Of a stretch of 64,000 nucleotides of DNA, positions 43,623 to 53,042 are shown piece after piece. Made by a program: the position numbers and the translations under genes. Each line of letters begins with the position of its first letter. Position 1 is the first letter of the stretch. The notes under the pieces were generated by a model. It worked only from the letters and a program-made list of their open reading frames with translations, had not been told where the DNA came from and did not search any database. Origin of the DNA: Chryseobacterium jejuense (GTDB lineage Bacteria; Bacteroidota; Bacteroidia; Flavobacteriales; Weeksellaceae); assembly GCF_017877355.1 (NCBI RefSeq), contig NZ_JAGIPR010000005.1, positions 310,001-374,000 of the forward strand. Direction: 5' to 3'.

Positions 43623-43812
43623 ATATTAAGGTTGAATATTATTGTCAACAAATTTAATTTTTTTTTCAAGATTCACAACACTCTATTTTAAGATTGTTAA
43701 AAATTAAATAATAATGTTTTGAAATATTATTAAATTGATAATTTGTGATTAAAATTTATTAAAAATTAAATGTTATGTATGAAATAATGCAGTATTAAGA
43801 AATCGTTAATTC

Positions 43813-44922
43813 TTAATTTGCGATAAATTGCCTCCCGGAAAATGATTTTACTTTCCCTAAAAGTTCTAATTCTAAAATTATAGGTAAAATTTTGTGTGAA
43901 GGAAGGTCAGTTTCCTGTGCAAGATCGTCTAGAGAAATTTGAGGATTCTGTTTGATGAATTGATAAATAGTTTTTTGATTATCAGTTAATTGTATTGTTG
44001 TTTCACTGTAGGGGAAAAGCTCAGCAATTTTTTCTTTTGGATTATTGAAGCCAAGCATACTTATCAGATCTTGGATGGTTGAAATGGCTGTCGCTTTGTT
44101 ATGCAAAACCAATTGATTACATCCCTGGCTAAGAACATCGGTTATTTTTCCAGGAAGTGCAAAAACATCTCTGTTATAATCATTGGCAAAAGCAGCTGTG
44201 CTTACAGATCCTCCTCCAAATCCTGTTTCCACTACAATAGTTGCAGGAGAAAGTCCAGCCACAATTCTATTTCTCTGAATAAAGTTTTCCCGATCCGGTT
44301 TTCTTGTTGAACAAAATTCTGTTAATAAAATACCACCTTCCTGAAGAATCTTCTCTGACAGTTTTCTGTTTTTAGCAGGATATAAAAATTCGAAACCATG
44401 AGCAAGAACAGCAATGGTAGGTTTTTGATTTTGGATAGATTGTTCGTGAACTTCTTTGTCTACCCCTAATGCAAGGCCGCTTACAGAAACATATTGGGAA
44501 GATTGAGTCGCTTCAAAAAAGTCTCCGATAAACTGTTTCCCGTAAGAAGTCATATTTCGGGTTCCAACCATGCTTATTTTTTGAAGTGAATCGTCAATGT
44601 TTCCTTTTTGGTAGAGGATAGAAGGTGCATCTGTGCATTCATTCAGAAGAGCTGGAATCTCATTAAGATGTCTTATTCTGATTCGGATATTGTTTTTTTG
44701 GCAAAACTTAATTTCTTTTTCTGCAAACTTCAGATGGTTCTCATTTCCAATATCAGCAACTGTTTTTTGCCCAATTCCCTCTAGTTTTTTGTATTCTTTT
44801 TTTGCTTTTTTCCATGCATTTTCTGCACTTCCAAACGTTCTTACAAGTTTATGGAAATTGATGTCACCAATCTGGCTGCTTTCGCGTAAAGCGATAGCAT
44901 ATAAATATTCTTCGGAGATCAT
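43813..44922 (-). CDS. dprA: DNA-processing protein DprA
   Basis: A 369-residue protein of standard DprA size. The Rossmann-fold core (about 70-290) carries VGTRNMTSYGKQF, SGLALGVDKEVHE, AVLAHGFEFLYP and FIQRNRIVAGLS. A C-terminal winged-helix DML1-like domain (about 305-369) ends VKSFSGRQF. DprA loads RecA on incoming single-stranded DNA during natural transformation. Its presence with comM suggests competence. It is separated by 34 bases from the rhomboid gene, in the same direction. Confidence 0.96.
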   Translation of the reverse strand: MISEEYLYAIALRESSQIGDINFHKLVRTFGSAENAWKKAKKEYKKLEGIGQKTVADIGNENHLKFAEKEIKFCQKNNIRIRIRHLNEIPALLNECTDAPSILYQKGNIDDSLQKISMVGTRNMTSYGKQFIGDFFEATQSSQYVSVSGLALGVDKEVHEQSIQNQKPTIAVLAHGFEFLYPAKNRKLSEKILQEGGILLTEFCSTRKPDRENFIQRNRIVAGLSPATIVVETGFGGGSVSTAAFANDYNRDVFALPGKITDVLSQGCNQLVLHNKATAISTIQDLISMLGFNNPKEKIAELFPYSETTIQLTDNQKTIYQFIKQNPQISLDDLAQETDLPSHKILPIILELELLGKVKSFSGRQFIAN

Positions 44923-44956
44923 GTGTGTTTTTTATCAAATGTAATGAAATAAGTTT

Positions 44957-45724
44957 TTATTTTCTTCTTAATTCATCCAAATGATTCCAAATGTCGTCTC
45001 TTTTTTTGTAAGGAAGTTCCATGAAGTCTTCCGGGTGATTTTCTTTGTATTCCTGCCATAGTTTATCATCTTTTTCACTGTAGTAATTAGGATATTCCCA
45101 GATGAATTTTTTCTTTTTCTCACCTACATTTTTAAAAGCAAACGCGATGATACTGCCTACAGCGGCTCCGGAAAGGTGAGCCTGCCATGAGATTTTGCTA
45201 GGCTCCTGCATATTATAAAACAGTTCTTCGGGTAGCATGCCCCATACTAAACTTCCATAATATAAAACAACGAGTAAAGAAATGGTGAGAAGCTTCATAT
45301 TCCATTTAAAAACCCCGCTGAAGAAGAGGAAAAAGGCCAGAACATAAACTACACCACTGGCTCCGATGGTACAGGTGTACATATATTCACCGGTCATGAT
45401 GTCAATAGGAGGAAGGAGCCACACCAAAAGCCCTGTTGCTATCCATCCGATGAAAAAAACTTTATTAGCCACCAATGGATAGAATTGATACAACAGAAAC
45501 ATCAATGCTGCTATAGGAATAGAATTTCCTATAATATGGTCTGTATTTCCATGTAAAAGCGGAGAGGTGAGAATTCCGAGTAGTCCCTCGGGAACAAGGG
45601 GAATAATGGCTCCGAAGCAACTTCCAAAAAAGCCATGCATTTGTAAAAAAAAACCGAACCACATTGCAGATAGCATCAGCAAAGGATATAAAATTGCTCT
45701 TTTGGAAATTACATTTTTAAACAT
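44957..45724 (-). CDS. Rhomboid-family intramembrane serine protease
   Basis: A 255-residue membrane protein with six helices and a C-terminal cytoplasmic tail of about 55 residues. The rhomboid features are LLHGNTDHIIGNS (about 57-68), the catalytic Ser123 in GASGVVYVL and the catalytic His183 in AHLSGAAVG. Unlike many rhomboids it lacks an N-terminal extra domain. Cleaves transmembrane substrates in the lipid bilayer; substrates unknown. Confidence 0.93.
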   Translation of the reverse strand: MFKNVISKRAILYPLLMLSAMWFGFFLQMHGFFGSCFGAIIPLVPEGLLGILTSPLLHGNTDHIIGNSIPIAALMFLLYQFYPLVANKVFFIGWIATGLLVWLLPPIDIMTGEYMYTCTIGASGVVYVLAFFLFFSGVFKWNMKLLTISLLVVLYYGSLVWGMLPEELFYNMQEPSKISWQAHLSGAAVGSIIAFAFKNVGEKKKKFIWEYPNYYSEKDDKLWQEYKENHPEDFMELPYKKRDDIWNHLDELRRK

Positions 45725-45919
45725 GGAGATTGTACGTCAAATCAAAAGCCAATGATAAATTTCGGAAAATTTGTCGATGAAACCTCTTATACACGCCTGA
45801 TTTTAAGACAAAAGGTATCAAATTTAATTTTTGAACCTATTATTTTGGCATTGATTGTATTGAAGTGTTTTGATGTCAGCAGGTTAAAATCCAAAAAAAG
45901 TATATTGTTTAAGGGAAAA

Positions 45920-45952
45920 TTTGCCGTTAAAAAAAATATATTAATATTTTTG
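45920..45952 (+). promoter_or_regulatory. Promoter of the first DUF3078 gene
   Basis: TTTG (45920-45923) and TATTTTTG (45945-45952, TAnnTTTG) are separated by 21 bases, matching the Bacteroidetes sigma-ABfr consensus. The ATG follows 21 bases later. Confidence 0.6.
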
Positions 45953-45973
45953 CATTGAAAATTATTTAGAGTA

Positions 45974-46900
45974 ATGAAGAAGTTTTTATTGATTCTTTCC
46001 ATGTTTATTGGGATTGATGCAAGTGCACAAGAAGAATTAAAAAAAGATTCCGTTGTGGTAGACACAGTAAAAAACTGGTCAGTGTTAGGGAAAAACACTT
46101 TAATGATTAATCAGGCTGCCTTTTCGAATTGGGTAGGAGGTGGAGCCAATAATGTAGGTTGGCTTGCCGGTGTCAACTACAATATCACCTATGAAAAAGA
46201 GAATGATCTTTGGGAAAATATTGTTATTCTTGGATACGGACAGAATGACACCAAAGGGCAAGGAATAAGAAAAACCCAGGATGTTATTAATGTTTCTACC
46301 AATTACGGGCGAAAGTTTTCCAAAAGTTGGTATTTATCCTTAGGGGCGGGTTTACAGTCTCAGTTTGCTGCAGGATATGAAGACGGAAATAATCCGGAAG
46401 CCAAGAAAACTTCGAACTTTATGGCGCCAGGTTACATTAACGTCGGTATGGGTATCACTTATAGGCCTAATGATGATCTGACGGTAACCCTGCGTCCTAC
46501 CAACGCCAGATGGATTCTTGTAATGGATAAAGAACTTCAATTTGCTGGAAGTTATGGTTTGAAAAGGGACGGAGATTCTTCATTATTACAGTTCGGTTTT
46601 TTGGGAACAGCCATATATAAGCTGAAAATAATGGAAGATATTTATTTAACAAATACTGCTTCTGTTTTTTCCAATTATCTAGATCATCCGGACAGGCTGG
46701 CTCTTGCCTATGGGGCAATTTTGAATTTAAAAGTGAATAAATATATTTCTTCTAATATTACCCTAGATCTGCTATATGACCATAATCAAATTGCAAAAAC
46801 TCAGTTAAAACAAACGTTGGGAATTGGTTTTGCTTATACCCTGGACAATGGCGTGAAGCGATCTGAGCGCAAAGACAGCCAATGGTGGATTAAAAAATAA
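45974..46900 (+). CDS. DUF3078 outer-membrane protein, copy 1
   Basis: A 308-residue protein with a signal peptide (cleavage near ASAQ). The mature sequence is a DUF3078-type beta-barrel-like protein with NTLMINQAAFSNWVGGGANN, TYRPNDDLTVTLRPTNARW and a repeated aromatic/Gly strand pattern to the end. Roughly 70-75 percent identical by eye to the next gene. It could be a porin or a scaffold of the outer membrane; function unknown. Confidence 0.88.
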   Translation: MKKFLLILSMFIGIDASAQEELKKDSVVVDTVKNWSVLGKNTLMINQAAFSNWVGGGANNVGWLAGVNYNITYEKENDLWENIVILGYGQNDTKGQGIRKTQDVINVSTNYGRKFSKSWYLSLGAGLQSQFAAGYEDGNNPEAKKTSNFMAPGYINVGMGITYRPNDDLTVTLRPTNARWILVMDKELQFAGSYGLKRDGDSSLLQFGFLGTAIYKLKIMEDIYLTNTASVFSNYLDHPDRLALAYGAILNLKVNKYISSNITLDLLYDHNQIAKTQLKQTLGIGFAYTLDNGVKRSERKDSQWWIKK

Positions 46901-46929
46901 GGTGACTATATAACAATTTTACACCACTG

Positions 46930-47036
46930 TCATTGACTACGTCGAATCTTCGATTTCTGACGAAGGAAGAATCTCATAATATGGCTTAGATTCTTCATTT
47001 CACTTCGTTACATTCAGAATGACAGAATTATAATAA
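46930..47036. repeat. Flavobacterial dispersed inverted-repeat element
   Basis: The element has the form ctgacgaaggaagaatct ... agattcttcatttcacttcg ... attcagaatgacag. The AGATTCTTC/GAAGAATCT arms and the CAGAATGAC end match intergenic repeats at 49700-49740 and 59672-59746 in composition and order. It lies between the two DUF3078 genes in a 408-base gene-free gap. Confidence 0.6.
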
Positions 47037-47105
47037 TAAGATAACCGCATTAGTGTAAAATTGTATATAATTACCAAAAATAAACTATCAGGAGAATTTA
47101 ATTTT

Positions 47106-47136
47106 AAAAGCGTTTCAATAATGAAGCGTTTTTTTA
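47106..47136 (+). terminator. Terminator after the first DUF3078 gene
   Basis: AAAAGCGTTTCA and TGAAGCGTTTTT pair with two G-T wobbles around ATAA, followed by a T-tract. It lies 206 bases past the stop, after the dispersed repeat. Confidence 0.55.
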
Positions 47137-47284
47137 TTTTAAAGATTCCGGACTTAAGTTACTTTAAGTTTGCTAGGTATAAATGGTTATTTAAAGGTTT
47201 TATTTTCATTGTTTTATAATGATGGAAACGCGTGAATTCAATTCATTTTAAGGTGAGTTTTATCTTGGCGTAAATTATTATTTA

Positions 47285-47292
47285 TACATTTG
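47285..47292 (+). promoter_or_regulatory. Core promoter element of the second DUF3078 gene
   Basis: TACATTTG matches TAnnTTTG and sits 16 bases upstream of the start codon. The -33 element is not clear. Confidence 0.5.
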
Positions 47293-47308
47293 TAGTAAAT
47301 CGTTAATT

Positions 47309-48232
47309 ATGAAAAAAGTTTTATTGATCGCTTCTGTTTCTTTTGGAGTTTTGACTATGGCTCAGGAAGCGAAAGCTGATGCTCCTGCAACAGACACAGT
47401 TAAAGCCTGGTCTATTCAAGGACAAAACACTTTAATGCTTAATCAAGCTGCTTTCTCCAATTGGGTTGGGGGTGGAGCCAATAACGTCGGATGGCTTGCC
47501 GGTGTCAATTACAACCTTACTTATGAAAAAGATAAAGATCTTTGGGAAAACATCATTATTCTTGGTTACGGACAAAACAATACGCAAGGTACTGGAGTAA
47601 GAAAAACTCAGGACGTTATTAACTTGTCTACAAACTATGGTAGAGAGTTTGCTAAACATTGGTATATCTCTGGAGGTGTTGGTCTTCAGACTCAATTTGC
47701 TCCAGGTTATGAAGATGGTAACAATCCCGATGCAAAGAAAATCTCAAACTTTATGGCACCAGGTTATCTAAGCGTTGGAGCGGGGGTTACTTATCGTCCA
47801 AATGATAATTTGACAGTGACATTACGTCCCGCGAATGCCAGATGGACTTTTGTGTTAGATGAAGACCTTCAAAAAGCAGGAACTTACGGACTTAAAAATG
47901 ATGGAGATTCTTCTCTTTTCCAATTCGGTTTCTTGGGAACAGCAATGTATAAGCTGAAAATTATGGAGAATATCACTTTGCTTAACACGGCTTCGGTGTT
48001 CTCAAATTATCTGGATCACCCGGAAAGATTAGTGCTTGGATATAGCGGAGTGCTAAGTATGAAGATCAATAAATATATTTCTACCAATGTAACTTTGGAT
48101 CTATTATATGATCACAATCAGATTTGGAAAACTCAGTTGAAACAGACGTTAGGAGTAGGTTTGGCGTATAATTTTGATAACGGAAAGAAACGTTCAGAAA
48201 ATAAAGACAACCAAAGCTGGTTTAAAAAATAA
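47309..48232 (+). CDS. DUF3078 outer-membrane protein, copy 2
   Basis: A 307-residue paralogue of the preceding gene with the same signal-peptide length and the same core motifs (NTLMLNQAAFSNWVGGGANN, TYRPNDNLTVTLRPANARW). Differences cluster in the loops and the mature N-terminus (DAPATDTVKAWSIQ). It has its own promoter and terminator, so the two copies can be expressed separately. Tandem duplication with divergence. Confidence 0.88.
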   Translation: MKKVLLIASVSFGVLTMAQEAKADAPATDTVKAWSIQGQNTLMLNQAAFSNWVGGGANNVGWLAGVNYNLTYEKDKDLWENIIILGYGQNNTQGTGVRKTQDVINLSTNYGREFAKHWYISGGVGLQTQFAPGYEDGNNPDAKKISNFMAPGYLSVGAGVTYRPNDNLTVTLRPANARWTFVLDEDLQKAGTYGLKNDGDSSLFQFGFLGTAMYKLKIMENITLLNTASVFSNYLDHPERLVLGYSGVLSMKINKYISTNVTLDLLYDHNQIWKTQLKQTLGVGLAYNFDNGKKRSENKDNQSWFKK

Positions 48233-48252
48233 TTTCAAAGAGATAAAACAAT

Positions 48253-48282
48253 AAAAAAGCACTTCAAAATGAAGTGCTTTTT
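48253..48282 (+). terminator. Terminator after the second DUF3078 gene
   Basis: AAAAGCACTTCA (48255-48266) and TGAAGTGCTTTT (48270-48281) with a 3-base loop. A-tract and T-tract on both sides fit a shared terminator with the convergent sufD. Confidence 0.85.
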
Positions 48283-48303
48283 ATGTATCAAATATATATA
48301 AGA

Positions 48304-49638
48304 TTAAAATTCTATATCTACTTCAAGTTTCTCAGCTAAAAGCTTTGAAATCTTCTCTTTTAGAGGCTCAATATCGATGTTTTGCATCGCATCATTAGCA
48401 AATGCGTATAGAAGTAACGCCTGAGCTTCTTTTTTAGAGATTCCTCTAGCTCTTAGATAGAACAAGGCATCTTCATTAAGCTGGCCTACTGTACATCCGT
48501 GAGAACATTTTACATCATCTGCAAAAATCTCTAACTGAGGTTTAGTATCAATACTTGCTCCTTCACTTAGCAAAACGTTATTGTTCTGCTGGTAAGCATT
48601 GGTTTTCTGAGCGATTTTATCAACAAAAACTTTTCCATTGAAAACTCCGTGGGCATTACCATCGAAGATTCCTTTATAGTTCTGGTAACTTTCACAGTTA
48701 GGGAAATTGTGGTGAACCGCTGTATGATGGTCTACCAACTGATCTTTTCCGATAATTGTAATTCCGTTCATGAATGAATTGATATTCGATCCATTCTGAA
48801 TAAAATCAAGGTTGTTTCTTACCAGTTTTCCTCCGAAAGAGAAGGTATTTACAGTGGTTAAACTGTCTTTCTCCTGTCTTGCAAAGGTATTGTCTACAAG
48901 GTAAGAAGTATTATTATCGTTCTGAAGCTTGTGCCAGTCTGCTTTTGCATTTGGATACGTAAAAATCTCTGTTACAGAGTTGGTGAACACATAAGTATCA
49001 TCAAAATTGTGGTGGCTTTCAATAACCTCAACCTTAGCTCCTTCTTCTACAATTAATAAATTTCTTGTATTGTAAAATGTATTTTCTTCCTGATTCTGAG
49101 AAATGTAGAAAACATGAATTGGCTTTTCAATCACTACATTTTTAGGAACTTTCAAAAAGAAACCATACTTGCAGTATGCAAGATTTAAGTTTGTGAAAGC
49201 TAAATCTTTGGAAGCAATTGTATTGAAATACTTTTCAAATACCTCTTTATGTTTGTCATCATTCAATGCATAATTGAATGAAAGGAACTCTACATTTTCA
49301 ATAGAAACTTTTGAAAGTTCTTTGTGAAGTTTACCGTTTACGAATACAATCCAATCAAAATTTTCTTCTCCAAGGTGCAGTTCATCAAACTGTTCTTTAG
49401 TGATGTTGTGGTTTTCTTTCGGGAAGAAGTTATAGCTTTTTTCCGTGATCTCCTTTAGATTGGTATATTTATATTCTTCGTCTTTTTTTGTCGGAAAACC
49501 TATTTTTTCGAACTTCTGAAGAGCAGCTTTTCTATTGTCATCCAGAAATCTGTGACGAAGGCTCTCCAAAAACTCATTATGGTTTTCGATGATTTGTTCT
49601 TTTAATGCCATTACTGGTATATCTGTGGTTTGCACCAT
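48304..49638 (-). CDS. sufD: Fe-S cluster assembly protein SufD
   Basis: A 444-residue SufB/SufD beta-helix protein with the family core: GVFNGKVFVDKIAQKTNAYQ, LSEGASIDTKPQLEIFADDVKC, HGCTVGQLNEDALFYLRARG. SufB2C2/SufBC2D scaffolds build Fe-S clusters. Two starts are possible: 49638 with an A-rich leader, used here, or 49611 (MALKEQII), which resembles some homologues. It is the last suf gene, 137 bases after sufC, the gap containing a dispersed-repeat remnant. sufS and sufE are not in the window. Confidence 0.94.
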   Translation of the reverse strand: MVQTTDIPVMALKEQIIENHNEFLESLRHRFLDDNRKAALQKFEKIGFPTKKDEEYKYTNLKEITEKSYNFFPKENHNITKEQFDELHLGEENFDWIVFVNGKLHKELSKVSIENVEFLSFNYALNDDKHKEVFEKYFNTIASKDLAFTNLNLAYCKYGFFLKVPKNVVIEKPIHVFYISQNQEENTFYNTRNLLIVEEGAKVEVIESHHNFDDTYVFTNSVTEIFTYPNAKADWHKLQNDNNTSYLVDNTFARQEKDSLTTVNTFSFGGKLVRNNLDFIQNGSNINSFMNGITIIGKDQLVDHHTAVHHNFPNCESYQNYKGIFDGNAHGVFNGKVFVDKIAQKTNAYQQNNNVLLSEGASIDTKPQLEIFADDVKCSHGCTVGQLNEDALFYLRARGISKKEAQALLLYAFANDAMQNIDIEPLKEKISKLLAEKLEVDIEF

Positions 49639-49699
49639 TTTTTCTTTTTATTTTGAACTAAAAATATTGCTATTCCGAGGAACAGGGAATCCAATTTTT

Positions 49700-49740
49700 A
49701 ATATTAGAGATTCTTCTTTTTGCTACGTTTCTGAATGACC
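49700..49740. repeat. Degenerate dispersed-repeat fragment inside the suf operon
   Basis: The stretch AGAGATTCTTCTTTTTGCTA through CGTTTCTGAATGACC carries the same GATTCTTC and TCTGAATGAC ends as the other elements, but with one half missing. It lies between sufC and sufD. Confidence 0.5.
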
Positions 49741-49775
49741 GCGAAAATTTTTAATCTCTGAAGTACTCCTTCTTA

Positions 49776-50519
49776 TTAGTTAAGAAGCCAGTCGTACCCT
49801 TTTTCTTCAAGCTCTAATGCTAAAGATTTATCACCTGTTTTGATGATTTTTCCATCAGCAAGAACGTGAACGAAGTCAGGTTGAATATAGTTAAGCAATC
49901 TTTGATAGTGTGTAATCAAAAGAACTGCGTTTCCTTCGTTTTTAAAATGATTTACCCCATCAGCAACAATTCTTAATGCATCGATGTCTAATCCTGAATC
50001 TGTTTCGTCAAGGATTGCCAATTTAGGGTTAAGCATCATCATTTGGAAGATCTCATTTCTTTTCTTTTCACCTCCGGAGAATCCTTCGTTCAGCGATCTT
50101 GAAAGGAAATCTTTTTTGATTCCTAATTTTTCAGATTTTTCACGGATTAATGCAAGCATTTCTTTTGCAGGCATTTCTTCCAATCCATTTGCTTTTCTTG
50201 TTTCGTTTAAAGCTGCTTTGATGAAGTTCGTTACAGAAACTCCCGGAATTTCCACTGGATACTGGAAAGATAGGAAGATTCCTTTGTGTGCTCTGTCTTC
50301 CGGAGCATCTTCAATGATGTCTTCTCCTTGGAAAAGAATCTCTCCACCTGTCACTTCGTAATCCTCTTTTCCTGCGATTACAGAAGAAAGAGTAGACTTA
50401 CCAGCTCCGTTTGGCCCCATAATAGCGTGAACTTCTCCTGGTTTTATTTCAAGGTTAATCCCTTTTAATATTTCTGCGCCATCTTCAATTTTGGCGTGAA
50501 GGTTTTTAATTTCTAACAT
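49776..50519 (-). CDS. sufC: Fe-S assembly ATPase SufC
   Basis: A 247-residue ABC-type ATPase of SufC length. Walker [10 protein letters not shown] (about 37-45), signature [12 protein letters not shown] (about 143-154), Walker [13 protein letters not shown] and the H-loop LITHYQR. It energises the SufBCD scaffold from the cytosol. Confidence 0.97.
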   Translation of the reverse strand: MLEIKNLHAKIEDGAEILKGINLEIKPGEVHAIMGPNGAGKSTLSSVIAGKEDYEVTGGEILFQGEDIIEDAPEDRAHKGIFLSFQYPVEIPGVSVTNFIKAALNETRKANGLEEMPAKEMLALIREKSEKLGIKKDFLSRSLNEGFSGGEKKRNEIFQMMMLNPKLAILDETDSGLDIDALRIVADGVNHFKNEGNAVLLITHYQRLLNYIQPDFVHVLADGKIIKTGDKSLALELEEKGYDWLLN

Positions 50520-50537
50520 TTTATTTGCTTAAACAAA

Positions 50538-51044
50538 TTATTTTTGAATTCTATATACTAAACTTTCAGGCTGACCAGGAACATCATTTAGGGTCCCGAC
50601 TTTGATCATACCTGCCTTTTCCAAAACTTTAACAGAAGCTAAATTACTGGGGCGGACAATAGCAAATATCTCTTCTTTATTATCCTCATTCAACCCAAAA
50701 TCTATAGCTTTCTTTGTGAATTCTGTAGCGTATCCTTTCCCCCATGCCTGGGAAGCAAAACGATAGCCTAAATTCAATTTTTCTTCTTCTCCGTAGAGTC
50801 TGTAGCTCAATCCGCCATAACCTATTATATTTTCAGGATTGTCTTTTTCAACAATCGCCCAGCTTCCAAAATGATAGGTTTCCCAATGATCAAGCATTCT
50901 GGTAAATGTACTTTCTGCTTTTTCAAAACTCATAGGTCCGCTTGGGTTATGAATATTGGTTTCAGGGTCATGATTAATTTCAAAGAATCTCTCAAAATCT
51001 TCTTTTGCGGGTTTTCTTAAAATTAATCTTTCTGTAGCTACCAT
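50538..51044 (-). CDS. GNAT-family N-acetyltransferase inside the suf operon
   Basis: A 168-residue RimJ/RimL-type GNAT. MVATERLILRKPAKEDFERFFEI is the family N-terminus, and GYRFASQAWGKGYATEF carries the acetyl-CoA-binding Q/RxxGxG/A motif. The C-terminus ASVKVLEKAGM is the standard closing helix. It lies between sufB (6 bases) and sufC (18 bases), same direction. Substrate unknown. Its position in a conserved Fe-S operon is unusual. Confidence 0.9.
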   Translation of the reverse strand: MVATERLILRKPAKEDFERFFEINHDPETNIHNPSGPMSFEKAESTFTRMLDHWETYHFGSWAIVEKDNPENIIGYGGLSYRLYGEEEKLNLGYRFASQAWGKGYATEFTKKAIDFGLNEDNKEEIFAIVRPSNLASVKVLEKAGMIKVGTLNDVPGQPESLVYRIQK

Positions 51045-51050
51045 ATCTTT

Positions 51051-52499
51051 TTATCCTACTGATCCTTCTAATGAAATTTCTAGTAATTTCTGTGCTTCAA
51101 TAGCAAATTCCATTGGAAGCTTATTGAGAACTTCTTTACTGAAACCGTTTACGATCAAAGCAATGGCTCTTTCCGTATCAATACCTCTTTGGTTACAGTA
51201 GAAAATCTGATCTTCTCCAATTTTTGAAGTGGTTGCTTCGTGCTCCAATTGAGCAGTAGGATCTTTAATTTCGATGTAAGGGAATGTATGTGCTCCACAT
51301 TCATTACCCATCAACAAAGAGTCACACTGGGAGAAATTTCTTGCTCCTTTTGCAGAAGGCATTACTTTTACAAGCCCTCTGTATGAGTTTTGAGATTTTC
51401 CAGCAGAGATTCCTTTTGAAATGATCGTTGACTTGGTGTTTTTTCCAATGTGGATCATTTTTGTTCCTGTATCTGCATATTGGTGATTGTTGGTTACAGC
51501 AATAGAGTAGAACTCTCCGATTGAGTTATCACCTTTAAGGATACAAGAAGGATATTTCCATGTTACAGCAGAACCTGTTTCAACCTGTGTCCATGAGATT
51601 TTTGCGTTTCTCTCACAAAGACCTCTTTTCGTTACAAAGTTGAATACTCCCCCTTTTCCTTCTTCATTACCCGGGTACCAGTTTTGTACCGTTGAATATT
51701 TAATCTCAGCATTATCTAATGCAATCAGTTCTACTACTGCCGCGTGAAGCTGGTTTTCGTCTCTTGATGGAGCTGTACATCCTTCAAGGTAAGAAACATA
51801 ACTTCCTTCATCTGCAATGACAAGTGTTCTTTCAAACTGTCCTGTTCCTGCCTGATTGATACGGAAATAAGTGGAAAGTTCCATTGGACATCTTACGCCT
51901 TTAGGAATATAACAGAAACTTCCGTCAGAGAATACTGCGGAGTTCAGTGCTGCATAGAAATTATCTCCTCTAGGAACTACTTTTCCAAGATATTTTCTTA
52001 CTAAATCTGGGTGATTTTTAATAGCTTCAGAGATGGAACAGAAAATAATTCCTTTTTCTGCCAATGTATCCTGGAAAGTAGTTTTCACAGAAACTGAATC
52101 TATTACAATATCTACAGCAACTCCTGAAAGTCTTTTTTGTTCCTCAATATTAATTCCTAGCTTTTCGAAAGTTTTTAATAATTCAGGATCTACCTGATCA
52201 AGGCTTTCCAATTCAGGTTTTGCCTTTGGAGCTGCGTAGTAACGGATAGCTTGAAAATCCGGTTTTTCATATTTGATATTAGCCCAAGTAGGTTCTACCA
52301 TTTTCAACCAGATTTTGAAAGATTCCAAACGCCATTCAGTCATCCATTCCGGCTCTTCTTTTTTAGCAGAGATGGCACGGACGATATCCTCATTTAAACC
52401 AATTGGGAAATCTTCATAATCAATTTTGGTTTCCCAACCGAATTCATATTTTTTATTTTCTAGATCGACTCTTAAATCGTCTTCAGTATATTTACTCAT
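51051..52499 (-). CDS. sufB: Fe-S cluster assembly protein SufB
   Basis: A 482-residue SufB of normal length. Signature segments include [20 protein letters not shown], the beta-helix core and [21 protein letters not shown] near the end, with Cys and His residues for cluster nucleation. Scaffold subunit with SufC and SufD. 67 bases after the SufA-like gene. Confidence 0.97.
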   Translation of the reverse strand: MSKYTEDDLRVDLENKKYEFGWETKIDYEDFPIGLNEDIVRAISAKKEEPEWMTEWRLESFKIWLKMVEPTWANIKYEKPDFQAIRYYAAPKAKPELESLDQVDPELLKTFEKLGINIEEQKRLSGVAVDIVIDSVSVKTTFQDTLAEKGIIFCSISEAIKNHPDLVRKYLGKVVPRGDNFYAALNSAVFSDGSFCYIPKGVRCPMELSTYFRINQAGTGQFERTLVIADEGSYVSYLEGCTAPSRDENQLHAAVVELIALDNAEIKYSTVQNWYPGNEEGKGGVFNFVTKRGLCERNAKISWTQVETGSAVTWKYPSCILKGDNSIGEFYSIAVTNNHQYADTGTKMIHIGKNTKSTIISKGISAGKSQNSYRGLVKVMPSAKGARNFSQCDSLLMGNECGAHTFPYIEIKDPTAQLEHEATTSKIGEDQIFYCNQRGIDTERAIALIVNGFSKEVLNKLPMEFAIEAQKLLEISLEGSVG

Positions 52500-52566
52500 T
52501 ATAATTTTTTAGATTTCAGATTTAGACTTCATATTTTTCTGATGTCTAGGATCTTATGTCTTTTCT

Positions 52567-52896
52567 CTAAAGACTAAATGATTCTCCACATCCACATGTT
52601 CTGGATGCGTTCGGGTTGTTAAAAACAAACCCTTTTCCGTTCAATCCTCCTGAATATTCAAGAGTGGTTCCTGCTAAATAAAGGATGGACTTTTTATCGA
52701 TAATAATTTTAATGTTATTATCTTCGAAAATCTGATCTGTGTCTGTTTTTTGGTTATCAAACTTTAAAACATACTCTAAACCAGAGCATCCGCCGCTTTT
52801 TACCCCAACTCTTATATAATCTTCAGCAGGGTTAAAACCATCTTCTGTCATAAGTTGGATGGCTTTCTCCTTTGCATAGTCTGATACTTTTATCAT
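52567..52896 (-). CDS. sufA: A-type Fe-S carrier protein (SufA/IscA family)
   Basis: A 109-residue HesB/IscA-family protein. The three cluster-binding Cys are in SGGCSGLEY (about residue 36) and the C-terminal CGCGESF. Size and start at 52896 fit the family. First gene of the suf operon; A-type carriers deliver clusters to apo-proteins. Confidence 0.93.
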   Translation of the reverse strand: MIKVSDYAKEKAIQLMTEDGFNPAEDYIRVGVKSGGCSGLEYVLKFDNQKTDTDQIFEDNNIKIIIDKKSILYLAGTTLEYSGGLNGKGFVFNNPNASRTCGCGESFSL

Positions 52897-53042
52897 TGTA
52901 TTTATTTAGAATGATTTAATGACGCAAAAATACGAACAAAAATCAGGATATAAAAATCAGCATTTTTATTTTATCGATTTTTATCATTGATGAGTTTAAC
53001 CTTGGTAATGTTTTGAAATCCAAAACATAAATTGACTCGAAT

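Noticed and set aside
45752..45958. 68-residue plus-strand ORF between the rhomboid and DUF3078 genes
   Set aside because: Overlaps the promoter of the DUF3078 gene, has no domain features, and an antisense frame is equally open.
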